In this document: positions 49,706-58,247 of the stretch, piece after piece
Layout: every line of letters begins with the position of its first letter
Position numbering within the stretch: the stretch's first letter is position 1
Assembly (NCBI GenBank): GCA_963825175.1
Contig: CAWGSA010000001.1
Coordinates: 1,178,001 to 1,242,000, forward strand
Direction of reading: 5' to 3'
Source: DATFTF01 sp963825175
GTDB lineage: Bacteria > Acidobacteriota > Thermoanaerobaculia > UBA5066 > Gp7-AA6
DNA: 64,000 nucleotides
The notes under the pieces: generated by a model
Database searches by the model: none
What the model was told of the DNA's origin: nothing
The model's input: only the letters and a program-made list of their open reading frames with translations
Made by a program: the position numbers and the translations under genes

Positions 49706-51394
49706 TTGACGAAACAACGCATCGCTTTCGTCCTCGTCGCCACGTGCGGCCTGGCGCTCTATCTGTGGGGCGCTCTCGCCGCGCCGGTCGTGATGTGGTC
49801 GGACAGCTCGATCGACATGGACTGGGCGCGCGCGGGCGCCGGGATCTTCCGGCCCATCCCCCCCCCTCCTCCCGGAGAGCCGCTCGGCCATCCGCCCAAG
49901 ACCGGCTATCTCCTGTTTCTGCGCCTGGCCATGCGGGCCGCGCCGGGACTGGGCGAGGGGCGCTCGATCGTGCTCCTCCAATCGCTCTTTCTCTGGGCCT
50001 CCCTCGTCGCCAGCTGTTGTCTCATCGGGAAGCGGTTGGGCGGGTGGACCGGGACCGGGACAGCTCTTCTGCTTTTTTCCGTTCTGAGGATTCGCGACGC
50101 TGCGAGCGCGGTCATGTCCGAAGCGATCTCGGCGGCGATCTTTCTCCCGCTGGCCTTGCTTGTCATCTGGCCGCCGCGCCGAGGCGGCGCTCTGGCGGCG
50201 ACAGGCGTCGGCGCCGCCATTCTCTTCGCCATCCGCCCGGACTTCGGAGCGATTCTTTTCCTGATCACGGCGGCCGGACTCTCGCGCAAGAGGCGCTGGC
50301 GCGGCCTCGCCGCGTATGGGATGGGCTTCGCCGCGGTCACGCTCTTCGTGTGGGGCGCCACCCGGCGCGCCACAGGTCCCGATCCGCTGCGGGGAGCCGG
50401 GCACCCGATTCTCGAGGCCAGCGCCGAGTACTACTGGCGGCCCGCCCTGGGCCCGTGGCCGCGCGCCTCCGAGGCGCAGATGGGAAGGCGGGAGCTGGAG
50501 GAGGCGGTCCGCAACTGGGCACGCACGTTTTCCCGCTGGGACGTGGACGGCCGCCGGGAGCTCGTCTGGCGCGCCTTCCATGGCTTTCTGGGGACCGAGT
50601 TCTACGACGCCCGCTGGTCACGCGCGTACGCGGCGATCGATACGGCCTCGAGGATCGCCGCGCCGTTTCTCCTCTTGGCCGCCGTGGCGGCTCTGGCGCT
50701 GCCGCTCTCCGCCGTCGCGCCCGGCGCGCGCGTGGCCGGAATCCTGACGCTCGCGGCCGTCGTGGCCCACGATCTCGTTTTCGGATCGAATCCGCGCTAC
50801 CTCGCGCCGCTCCTCGCGTTTCTCCTGTTTCCCCTGGCCGCCGCCGGCCGGGCATTCCCCCAAGCACGGCGCTCAGGCCGGCGCATGGTTCCACTCATTT
50901 TCTTCCTTCTCGTCCTTCTCGCTCTGCGGGAGCGGCAGATCCTCGACTGGCAGTGGGGAAAGATCGAGTCGGCCGGGGTCACGATCCGCCAGCCGATCGC
51001 GCGGGGGGCGCTGCCGTCCCGCGCGCCGGCCACGCTCCACATCCGCATCGCCGCGCCGCTCGTCCCGACCAACGCCCAGATCGGGCTCTCCGCCGGCGGC
51101 CGCGCCCTCTGGTCGAGCACCGGACGGCTCGACCGCGACCGCCCGCTCATCACAGCCGACCTTCCCGCGTGGCTTCTCGAGGCAAACGCCCGCGGCGCGG
51201 TCGAGCTCCAACTGACGTCGGCCGGGGACTACGGGCCGTTCAGCTACCTGCTCTTCCCCGTCATTCCGCCTCCCTGGTCGCGCGCGGCGCGCAGGGACGG
51301 CGGCGACCTCTCTCCCTCGACCGGCGTGCGCTGGGGCGCGCTCGACTGGTGGGCCCACGCGGGCACCGAGCCCGGAGTGGTCCCGCCGCTCTAG
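49706..51394 (+). CDS. Polytopic membrane protein of unknown function (GT-C-like)
   Basis: 562 residues with about ten hydrophobic helices, a first periplasmic loop with WSDSSIDMDWARAG, and HPPKTGYLLFLRLA, features of GT-C glycosyltransferases. The C-terminal 130 residues form a soluble beta-rich domain (TLHIRIAAPLVPTNAQIG). TTG start with AAAGG upstream. It follows mpl on the same strand and is convergent with a glycosyltransferase gene, overlapping it by four bases. Substrate unknown. Confidence 0.6.
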   Translation: MTKQRIAFVLVATCGLALYLWGALAAPVVMWSDSSIDMDWARAGAGIFRPIPPPPPGEPLGHPPKTGYLLFLRLAMRAAPGLGEGRSIVLLQSLFLWASLVASCCLIGKRLGGWTGTGTALLLFSVLRIRDAASAVMSEAISAAIFLPLALLVIWPPRRGGALAATGVGAAILFAIRPDFGAILFLITAAGLSRKRRWRGLAAYGMGFAAVTLFVWGATRRATGPDPLRGAGHPILEASAEYYWRPALGPWPRASEAQMGRRELEEAVRNWARTFSRWDVDGRRELVWRAFHGFLGTEFYDARWSRAYAAIDTASRIAAPFLLLAAVAALALPLSAVAPGARVAGILTLAAVVAHDLVFGSNPRYLAPLLAFLLFPLAAAGRAFPQARRSGRRMVPLIFFLLVLLALRERQILDWQWGKIESAGVTIRQPIARGALPSRAPATLHIRIAAPLVPTNAQIGLSAGGRALWSSTGRLDRDRPLITADLPAWLLEANARGAVELQLTSAGDYGPFSYLLFPVIPPPWSRAARRDGGDLSPSTGVRWGALDWWAHAGTEPGVVPPL

Positions 51395-52398
51395 CGGGCA
51401 ACGGCGCACTCGAACTCGGCGATCAGACGATCCGCCACGTCGGCGGTCCGGAAGCGGTGGGCTTCACCGGGGCCGAGCTCGGAGAGGCGCCGGCGACGCT
51501 CCGGATCCGTCAGGATGGCGCGCAGCGCGGCCCGAAGCGCGGACGCGCTGCCGGCCTCGAAATACGCCGCCGCGTCGCGCGCGATGTGGCGGTGGCCCGG
51601 CGTGTCGGAGAGGAGGACCGGCAAGCCGGACGACAGCGCCTCCAGAACCGGGAGGCCGAACCCCTCTTCCGCGTGATTGGGGCCGATGAAAAGATCCGCG
51701 CTCCGATAGGCGTCGGACATCTCGCGCGGAAGAAGACCGACGTCGTGCCGATCGGCGAGTCTCAACGCTCTCTCCTCGTCGCGCGCGGGAGTGGTCGAGA
51801 TGCGCCGGAGACGAAACGGCAGCCCCTCTCCCCGAGCCGCGGCCAGAGCGGCGAGTGCTTCGGGCACTCCCTTCACGTCCGCCTCGAACGGCCCGGCCAG
51901 GAGGATCGTCGGGCGCTGCGCGTCGAACCGGCGGCCCCCGGCGGGGGGAAATTCGTTCGGATCGAAGACCTGCCCGATCATCGTCACTTCGGAATGTCCC
52001 TCTCTTCGAAGACGCTCCTGGATGTGCGGCGCGATCGCGAGCTTCTTCGTCGGCAGCGCGTACGCGTCACGAATCGCCTCCTGCTGGCTCGCGTAAAACG
52101 TGAAGTCCGCCTCGTACCCCTGGCAAAGGTGGAAGACCGGCACCCGGGCGCCGTGCACCGCCGGCGCGACGGTGGTCCAGAAGGTGGCGATGCGGACATC
52201 GGCCTGGGGAAGAGCCAGCGAGCGCGTAAACTCTTCTTGCTCCCAACGCGCCCGCCGCAGCGAGAACCAATGCGGCGGCGGCGAGGGCGAGACCAGGGTG
52301 ACGGCCAGGCCTCTGCGCGCGAGTTCCTCGGCCTGCTGAAAGATCACTCGCTGGCCGCCGGAGATCCCGCTGTCCGGAACGAGATAGGCGATCCTCAC
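51391..52398 (-). CDS. Glycosyltransferase, GT4-like
   Basis: 335 residues. N-terminal domain starts VRIAYLVPDSGISGGQRVIFQ, a typical GT4 acceptor loop, and the C-terminal donor domain has ILLAGPFEADVKGVPEALAAL and NHAEEGFGLPVLEALSSGLPV, the E-x7-E nucleotide-sugar site. It transfers a sugar to a glycan or lipid. GTG overlaps the stop of the oxygenase gene (GTGA), making a three-gene operon with the oxygenase and a membrane protein. Confidence 0.85.
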   Translation of the reverse strand: MRIAYLVPDSGISGGQRVIFQQAEELARRGLAVTLVSPSPPPHWFSLRRARWEQEEFTRSLALPQADVRIATFWTTVAPAVHGARVPVFHLCQGYEADFTFYASQQEAIRDAYALPTKKLAIAPHIQERLRREGHSEVTMIGQVFDPNEFPPAGGRRFDAQRPTILLAGPFEADVKGVPEALAALAAARGEGLPFRLRRISTTPARDEERALRLADRHDVGLLPREMSDAYRSADLFIGPNHAEEGFGLPVLEALSSGLPVLLSDTPGHRHIARDAAAYFEAGSASALRAALRAILTDPERRRRLSELGPGEAHRFRTADVADRLIAEFECAVAR

Positions 52399-53108
52399 GA
52401 CGGTCCTGGCAGAGTCTCCGGAAAGAGCGTGTCGTGCGGGAGAGATTTCTCCTCCGCGGGCCTTCCGTTGGAGTAGTAGTAGAGCGAGATCGATTTTCGG
52501 GTCATGGAGTCCGGGCACAGAAGGGGCCGGGGATGACCATGGTAGGAACGGTCCGTCGTTGCAAACACGACGGTTCGGTTGAACACGGGCAGGATGGACT
52601 TCTCCGGACGCGTCAGGGCGCGATCCCACAGCTCCAGATGCCCGCCGTACTCCTCCCGCCAATCTTTGTTCAGGTAGACCAGCATGTTCAGGCGGCGGTC
52701 GAGCTTCAGCTTGGGGTGCCAGTTGAAATCGGCGTGGACTTTCAGGAAGCCGCCGCGGACGATCTGGTGCAGCCCGCCGCCTCCGAAGTACGGATCGGGA
52801 ACGAGGCCGTCGATGCCGGTCAGCCGTTCCAGGAACTCCAACATCGGCGGCGCGTTCATCGCCAGGAGAAACCGAAGGATGGCCGGGTCCGTCTCGAGCA
52901 GATGGTCCAGGTTTCCGAGCTTCTTCTCCAGCGGATTGTCGAAGCGCTGCCACCGCTCGTCGCGCGGGGGGGGAAAGACAGCGAGGATCTCCTCCAGAGC
53001 CTCGTCCGCAAAGAGGCGGTCCAGGACCACGTGGGGAAAGGGGGCGGCCGAGCAGAACGCGTCCCGGAGCTTCCCGGGATCGGCGTGGAGCTCCAGAGCG
53101 AGGTTCAC
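52395..53108 (-). CDS. 2-oxoglutarate/Fe(II)-dependent oxygenase-like protein
   Basis: 237 residues. The iron site is HADFNWHPKLKLDRR (HxD) with the distal histidine in DRSYHGHPRP and an arginine in MTRKSISLYYYS that would bind 2-oxoglutarate. The fold and length match prolyl-hydroxylase-like (PHM) proteins. It hydroxylates a protein or sugar in surface glycan synthesis by context, which is inference. GTG start overlaps the stop of the preceding gene (GTGA); the longer open frame upstream is not needed. Confidence 0.8.
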   Translation of the reverse strand: MNLALELHADPGKLRDAFCSAAPFPHVVLDRLFADEALEEILAVFPPPRDERWQRFDNPLEKKLGNLDHLLETDPAILRFLLAMNAPPMLEFLERLTGIDGLVPDPYFGGGGLHQIVRGGFLKVHADFNWHPKLKLDRRLNMLVYLNKDWREEYGGHLELWDRALTRPEKSILPVFNRTVVFATTDRSYHGHPRPLLCPDSMTRKSISLYYYSNGRPAEEKSLPHDTLFPETLPGPS

Positions 53109-54784
53109 CGCGGAACGCTCCTCGGCGCGGATTCGCTCCGCTCCCAGTGGAATCGGGACGCCACACGAAAGTCCATCGTCAACTCGGGCGAATACGCGGC
53201 CCATCCCGCGGGCGACTGGTAACGTACCATCAGAGAGAGAAGGCCCGGCGTCGTACGGTAGCCGTCGTCGCGGGCGACGGGGAAGGACTCGATCCCCCGC
53301 TCGAGGATGAGCGCATAGGTACCCCGCTCATAGGGCCCCAGCGTCCAGAAGAGATTCCCCCCCGACGACTCGAACCGCGCCCACAGAGGCGCCGGCCGCA
53401 GACCCGCGCAGGACCGCGAGGCCTCCCTCACGGCCCTCGCCGTCACTTCGCGGATGCGCTTTGCCGGCTCGTCGTATTCCCAGACCCTGCCCGGGGGCGC
53501 CGCCGAACGGCACAGGTAGATGTCATCGGCGAACCAGCCCGATCCTCGAGGCAGCCCCAGGCGCTCCTCCTTGAGCCACCGCGTTTCCTTCATGGCCGCG
53601 GGCGGGATCCGGGGATGCCGGAGGAGGTCCCCCGGCGACATGGTGAGAAAGAACCGCCCCTCGGCGCTCGCCCGCTCGGACTCGGCGTATCGGCGAGCCC
53701 AGTCGCGACGGTTGACCAGCAGCGCCACGGAGATCGCGAGGAGGAGCAGCGCCGTCGATGCCCGCCGAGCCGTCGGAGATCCGGCGGCCAGCGCCCGACA
53801 GCCAAAGACGAAACCGATCGCGGCGAGCGCCCAGGGAAGAGTTCCGAACCGATCGCCGACCGCCTTGGCGACGGGAACGATCGGCAGGAGCGTCCCGATC
53901 GCGCACGCCACGAGCACCGGCAGAGACCGCGGGCGCCGGAGGACCAGAAAGCTCATTCCCGCCAGGACGCATCCGAGCAGAAGAAGGTCCGCAACGCGGG
54001 GCCCGGTGATCCACGTGGCCACGAGCTTGACGGGCAGCCCGGCGATGAGCCCGGGCAACTCACGGGGGCGTGTGGCCCAACCGTACCCGCCGAAGATCGT
54101 TCCGAGCATCGCCCAACGCCATGCGGCGGAAAGCGAGAGCGCAAGGACGTGGGGCCGCAGACCTCGGAGTCGGACTCTCCACGTGCTCTCGGGCAGGACG
54201 GCGAGAAGCACGGGGAGTGGGACGTAGATCTCTTTCTCGAGAATCGACAGGAAATAGAAGAGCGCGGAGAGAGTCGCCCAAAGCGGATCCGCATTGCGCC
54301 GCAGGGCCTTCACGAAGAACAGGACGGCCAGGGCCGCCCAGATCAGGCCCTCGATGTAGTGCCGGCACGGCAGCTCGATGACCAGGGAAGAGAAGGGGAT
54401 CCCCAGGACGATGAGGCCGCCCGCGGCCCAGGCCGAAAACGGCGGCAACCAGACCCGCAGCGTCGCGTACACGGCGCAGGCCGCGAGCACGAAGGACAGA
54501 AGCTGATGCCCGTAGAAACCGGACGGCTCGAGGCCAAACAGAGTCAGATCCGAGGAGTAGGACAGGAGCTGCAGCGGCAGGAACATCTGCGTGGGGAAGT
54601 GGCTCCACGTCCGCGATGAGAATCCGTAGGACAGGGGCGAGTGCGTCGATACGAAGTGCAGGTGAAAAAGATCGTCGCCCGTCCACCACAGCCGGGTGAT
54701 GCCGCCGTACAGGAGCCACACGCCCGCGGCCAGGGCCGCCACGGCGAGAGCATCCGAGGGCCGCCACCCGATCCGTTGGGGCAT
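53105..54784 (-). CDS. Polytopic membrane protein of unknown function
   Basis: 559 residues with about eleven hydrophobic helices. The first loop has TGDDLFHLHFVSTHSPLSYG, an acidic motif found in GT-C glycosyltransferases, and a C-terminal periplasmic domain (GRFFLTMSPGDLLRHP) rich in arginine. It is the first gene of the glycan operon and its stop overlaps the next start. The product may be a sugar transferase using a lipid donor; I cannot assign it to a family with confidence. Confidence 0.6.
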   Translation of the reverse strand: MPQRIGWRPSDALAVAALAAGVWLLYGGITRLWWTGDDLFHLHFVSTHSPLSYGFSSRTWSHFPTQMFLPLQLLSYSSDLTLFGLEPSGFYGHQLLSFVLAACAVYATLRVWLPPFSAWAAGGLIVLGIPFSSLVIELPCRHYIEGLIWAALAVLFFVKALRRNADPLWATLSALFYFLSILEKEIYVPLPVLLAVLPESTWRVRLRGLRPHVLALSLSAAWRWAMLGTIFGGYGWATRPRELPGLIAGLPVKLVATWITGPRVADLLLLGCVLAGMSFLVLRRPRSLPVLVACAIGTLLPIVPVAKAVGDRFGTLPWALAAIGFVFGCRALAAGSPTARRASTALLLLAISVALLVNRRDWARRYAESERASAEGRFFLTMSPGDLLRHPRIPPAAMKETRWLKEERLGLPRGSGWFADDIYLCRSAAPPGRVWEYDEPAKRIREVTARAVREASRSCAGLRPAPLWARFESSGGNLFWTLGPYERGTYALILERGIESFPVARDDGYRTTPGLLSLMVRYQSPAGWAAYSPELTMDFRVASRFHWERSESAPRSVPR

Positions 54785-54803
54785 GTCGGCGTCGCCCCGC
54801 GTC

Positions 54804-55232
54804 TTATTCTCCGAGGGCGAACTCGCAGCGGCGGCAGAGGAAGTCAGCCGGAGCCTCGTCCACGCCGTAGGTCCAGCGGCGCAGCCGCGCCTCGGCGATC
54901 GATTCGAAGGGCTCCTGGCTCATGACCTTGCGTTCCGGGGGACTCACCGAGACCGGGCAGAAGGGGCAGCGGTGATTGCAGGAGTTGCACCTCTCCAGCG
55001 ACACGTACAGGAGGTGGGTCCGCCGCGCCTCCACTTTCACCTCTTCGACTAAGAAACACGCGGCTCGGAGGTGCTCGAGCGTCTGGTAGGCGTCACTGCT
55101 CTTGCCGAGGGAAGACCGGCTGACCGGGTTGTGGAGGAACGTCCCGCGATCGTGCAGGAAAGGCGATACGGTTTCGGGTGAGAAGGCTGAGGACGCGCCC
55201 GACTGCGCGGCCCGCGTCGCGACTTCGCTCAT
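54804..55232 (-). pseudogene. Radical SAM protein, truncated or internally deleted
   Basis: 142 residues. SLERCNSCNHRCPFCPVSV contains the CxxxCxxC cluster motif that binds the 4Fe-4S of radical SAM enzymes. After it the sequence soon ends with DFLCRRCEFALGE, far short of the 300 or more residues of a barrel. The CRRC pair may be the remains of a C-terminal SPASM domain, so an internal deletion is likely. The N-terminal 70 residues have no clear homologue. Lies beside the glycan operon. Confidence 0.55.
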
Positions 55233-55283
55233 GGAACCGGCTCGACGTCCACCACGGCGACATTCTAGCCGCCCCCGGACCGG

Positions 55284-55931
55284 TCATCCGCCGGCGACGT
55301 GGTTCTTCAGGATTCCGATCCCCTCGATCTCGATCTCCACCGAGTCGCCGGCTGCGAGTTGGCCGATGCCGGCGGGAGTGCCGGTCAGGATCAGGTCTCC
55401 GGGAAGAAGCGTCATCATCCGCGAGACATAGGCGACGAGGAAGGCCGGGGAGAAGACCATCTCCGAGGTGCGGGAGGACTGCTTGACCGTGCCGTTGACG
55501 CGCGTCGTGATCGCGAGGTCGGAGGGATCGAGGCCGGCCACGATCTCCGGCCCGATCGGGCAGAACGTGTCGAAGGACTTCGCGCGCGCCCACTGGCCGT
55601 CCTTCTTCTGAAGATCACGCGCCGTCACGTCGTTGGCGCAGCAGACGCCGGCCAGGGCCTCCATCCAGCGTTCCTGCGGCCAGCGCTTGGCCGTGCGTCC
55701 GATGACGAGCGCGAGCTCCCCCTCGTAGTCGACGCGCGCGGACTCCGGTGGAAGCACGATCTCGCCTCCGCCCAGGACGAGCGCCGTCGGCGCTTTCAAG
55801 AAGAGAAGCGGCTCCTGGTCTGGCGCCTCGTTGCCGAGCTCTTTAGCGTGTTCGCGGTAATTGCGCCCGACGGCCACGATCTTGGACGGCAGCGGAGGCG
55901 CATCGGCGGAGCCGAATGGGATCCGCTTCAT
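55284..55931 (-). CDS. Fumarylacetoacetate hydrolase family protein
   Basis: 215 residues. The family signature KIVAVGRNYREHAKELG and DYEGELALVIGRTA, with the metal ligands (E, E, D) and LTGTPAGIGQLAAGDSVEIEIEGIG at the end. This is the short type with acylpyruvase or 2-hydroxyhepta-2,4-diene-1,7-dioate isomerase activity. The substrate is unknown. dapF lies upstream on the same strand, separated by a 75-base spacer with a heptamer array. Confidence 0.9.
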   Translation of the reverse strand: MKRIPFGSADAPPLPSKIVAVGRNYREHAKELGNEAPDQEPLLFLKAPTALVLGGGEIVLPPESARVDYEGELALVIGRTAKRWPQERWMEALAGVCCANDVTARDLQKKDGQWARAKSFDTFCPIGPEIVAGLDPSDLAITTRVNGTVKQSSRTSEMVFSPAFLVAYVSRMMTLLPGDLILTGTPAGIGQLAAGDSVEIEIEGIGILKNHVAGG

Positions 55932-55951
55932 CGCGCCACCAGCGCGGCGCC

Positions 55952-55979
55952 GTGAGGCGTACGGCGTGAGGCGTGAGGC
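55952..55979 (+). repeat. Heptamer array, GTGAGGC family (four units)
   Basis: GTGAGGC, GTACGGC, GTGAGGC and GTGAGGC on the plus strand, antisense to the flanking genes. Confidence 0.85.
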
Positions 55980-56006
55980 GGACGAGGCGCAACGGCTGGC
56001 ATATCC

Positions 56007-56840
56007 CTACTCCTTCCAGGACTCCTCGTTCAACTCTGCGGAAAAGATCTCGCGCGCGTCGCCGGTGAGCGTCGCGTCGACGACCAGCCCGTTCCCCTCA
56101 CGGAAGGCCACCTCGAAGTCGACGCCGCTCCTGGTCCCGCATTGCACCGGCGCCGAGACCCGTCTTTGGCGCGCCGCGACGACCGCGGACGCGACGACGC
56201 CCGAGCCGCAGGCGAGTGTCTCCCCTTCCACGCCTCTCTCGTAGGTCCGCACCCGAATCCGATCGGGCCCGAGGACCTGGACGAAGTTCACGTTGGCGCC
56301 TTCGGGCAGCAGAGACGAGGGCGCGCGCAGCGGCGCAGCGGTGTGCGCCACGTCGAGGCGATCCAGATCCCCGTCGACGAAGATCACCAGATGAGGAACG
56401 CCGACATGCATTGGCGTTCCCGTCGCCGGGAGCCCTTCCCCCGAGACAACGATCGGGTCTCCCGGAATGGGCAGCGGTTGGAGATGCAGCGTCACGCTTT
56501 CCCCGTCCACCCGCGCCGCGATCGGGCCCCAGCCGGTCTCGAGCACCGGCTCCTGCCCCGCAACCAGGCGCCGCCGCACGGCGTAGCGCGCCGCGCAGCG
56601 CGTCCCGTTGGCGCAGAAGGCGGCGAGGCCGCCGTCGGCGTTGAAGTAGTCCAGGCGCACTCGGCCGTCTTCGCCGCCGGAGAGAAAGAGCGCTCCGTCC
56701 GCCCCCACCGAGAGCCCGCGACGGCACAGGAGAGCGATTTGCCGATGCTCCTCCCGCGAGAGCTTGCGCCCGTCGGCCTCGAAGACCAGGAAGTCGTTGC
56801 CGCCGCCGGCCATCTTGACGAAACGCGTGGGCAATGCCAC
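56007..56840 (-). CDS. dapF: Diaminopimelate epimerase
   Basis: 277 residues. The first active-site cysteine is in FCANGTRCAARYAV and the second in TLACGSGVVASAVVAA, with VKMAGGGNDFLVFEA at the start. The enzyme interconverts LL- and meso-diaminopimelate for lysine and peptidoglycan synthesis. The GTG start gives the family N terminus (MALPTRFVKMAGG). The neighbours are not other lysine genes. Both sides have heptamer arrays. Confidence 0.93.
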   Translation of the reverse strand: MALPTRFVKMAGGGNDFLVFEADGRKLSREEHRQIALLCRRGLSVGADGALFLSGGEDGRVRLDYFNADGGLAAFCANGTRCAARYAVRRRLVAGQEPVLETGWGPIAARVDGESVTLHLQPLPIPGDPIVVSGEGLPATGTPMHVGVPHLVIFVDGDLDRLDVAHTAAPLRAPSSLLPEGANVNFVQVLGPDRIRVRTYERGVEGETLACGSGVVASAVVAARQRRVSAPVQCGTRSGVDFEVAFREGNGLVVDATLTGDAREIFSAELNEESWKE

Positions 56841-56863
56841 GGCGAGAGTGTAGACGGATTCAG

Positions 56864-56953
56864 AGTTCGAAGTTCAAAGTTAAAAGTTCGAAGGTCGAAG
56901 TCATGGTTCTTCCCTGCCCTGAAACATAGAACTTCGAACTTAGAACTTAGAAC
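56864..56953. repeat. Inverted pair of heptamer arrays, GTTCGAA family
   Basis: Left arm: AGTTCGA, AGTTCAA, AGTTAAA, AGTTCGA, AGGTCGA (56864-56898). Right arm: AGAACTT, CGAACTT, AGAACTT, AGAAC (56928-56953). The loop is about 29 bases. It lies just before dapF and is much more AT-rich than the surroundings. Confidence 0.85.
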
Positions 56954-56986
56954 ACCCGCCGTCGCCTCGGCGGATTCAGAGTGAAC

Positions 56987-58195
56987 TCAGAACACTTCCG
57001 CCGTCGCCTCCGGGCTCGGCACGCTCGCATTGCCGGCGTTGTCGATGGCGCGAATGGTGTAGCGATAGGCGTGGCCCGGTTGCGCGGTCTCGTCGTTGAA
57101 GAAACTTTCCTTGATGAGCTCCTTGTTGAGGCGCTCGGGCGCGGCGGCGCCATCGGCGCGGAACACGGCGTAACCGGCCAGGTCGGGCGCGATGACGGGA
57201 TCCCACACCAGCCGCACGAGCTTCCCCTCCGGCAGCGCGTCCAGGCGGGCCGGAGGGGGAGGCGGGAAGATGTCCCGGTAGTCGACCCCGGCTTCCATGG
57301 CCGGCGCGCCTTCGACTTTGGGCTTTGCGAGGACCGTGGCCCGAAGCGTGTACACGAGCGCGCCGAAGGGGGGCGACGCGTCGACGAAAGCGGTCCCGGC
57401 GATGGGCGCCTTGTTCAAGGGCTCGCCGTACTCGTCTTCCTCCAGCGTCCGCCGGTACACGAAGTAACCGCCGACCTTCGCTGGCTGCCGGCCGAGGAGG
57501 TCCGTCTCCGGCTCGATCCACTCGAGGCAGATCCTCCCCTGTTCCGGCGTGACGGAGAGGATCGTCGGCGCGCCGGGAGGGACGTCGGGAGTCAAGGTGG
57601 CGAGGTTCGAGAGGGGGCTCCTCTCGCCTCCCCGCCGGACGGAGACGACGGCATAGCCCACGGAAGAAGGAGGCTTTCCCAGGGTGAGGAGCGCCGCCAG
57701 CGAATCCCGATAGACGATCTGAGCGCCGCGCGTGTGCTGGGCCAGCGCGGCGATGGGGAGCGTGTCGACCTTCCTGGCTTCCTTGTAGAAGGACTCTTCC
57801 GCCAGGCGCGCGGCGACCGCCGCGCGGCGCGCTCCCGCGCCCGGCGCCTCGTCGGTCTTGGGCCCGCCTCCGGTGGCCGCGGCCGGCCGCGTGGTCAGGC
57901 TGGGCGAGGGATCGAGCACCCGGTACACCTCGACCGCGGCCAGGTCGGAGAGGGGTTGCCCGGACTGGAGACGGTCCGGATACGTGAACGTCAGGACAGC
58001 GTACGCGCCCTCCTGCTCCACGGCCAGATCCGAAACCGCCCGGGGCCCGCGCGGGAGGGGCGGCTGGGGATCACCTTTCTTTCCGCAGGCCGCGGGGAGA
58101 AGCAGCGCCGCCAGAAGAAGCGGCGGGAAGACCCGTGGAAATCTGAAGCGGGAGAAGGACGCCGCGCGGCGATAACAATCTATGAATTGTGCCAC
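56987..58195 (-). CDS. Lipoprotein with fibronectin type III-like repeats
   Basis: 402 residues. Lipobox LLLPAAC after a hydrophobic signal makes it a lipoprotein starting CGKKGDPQPPLP. Then come two to three beta-sandwich repeats, such as LVRLVWDPVIAPDLAGYAVF and YTIRAIDNAGNASVPSPEA, typical of FnIII domains. It is likely attached to the outer membrane and involved in adhesion or polysaccharide binding, which is inference. GTG start is uncertain. The hslU gene lies directly upstream. Confidence 0.75.
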   Translation of the reverse strand: MAQFIDCYRRAASFSRFRFPRVFPPLLLAALLLPAACGKKGDPQPPLPRGPRAVSDLAVEQEGAYAVLTFTYPDRLQSGQPLSDLAAVEVYRVLDPSPSLTTRPAAATGGGPKTDEAPGAGARRAAVAARLAEESFYKEARKVDTLPIAALAQHTRGAQIVYRDSLAALLTLGKPPSSVGYAVVSVRRGGERSPLSNLATLTPDVPPGAPTILSVTPEQGRICLEWIEPETDLLGRQPAKVGGYFVYRRTLEEDEYGEPLNKAPIAGTAFVDASPPFGALVYTLRATVLAKPKVEGAPAMEAGVDYRDIFPPPPPARLDALPEGKLVRLVWDPVIAPDLAGYAVFRADGAAAPERLNKELIKESFFNDETAQPGHAYRYTIRAIDNAGNASVPSPEATAEVF

Positions 58196-58217
58196 GCGCT
58201 TCCGACCTAGGCTTTAC

Positions 58218-58245
58218 CCCTCACGCCTCACGCCTCACGCCTCAC
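58218..58245 (-). repeat. Heptamer array, GTGAGGC family (four units)
   Basis: CCCTCAC then three GCCTCAC units on the plus strand. On the minus strand the GTGAGGC units begin two bases after the hslU stop codon. Confidence 0.85.
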
Positions 58246-58247
58246 GC

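Noticed and set aside
49744..52476. A 910-codon plus-strand open frame over the membrane protein and the glycosyltransferase
   Set aside because: It is out of frame with both recognised proteins, with low-complexity basic composition.
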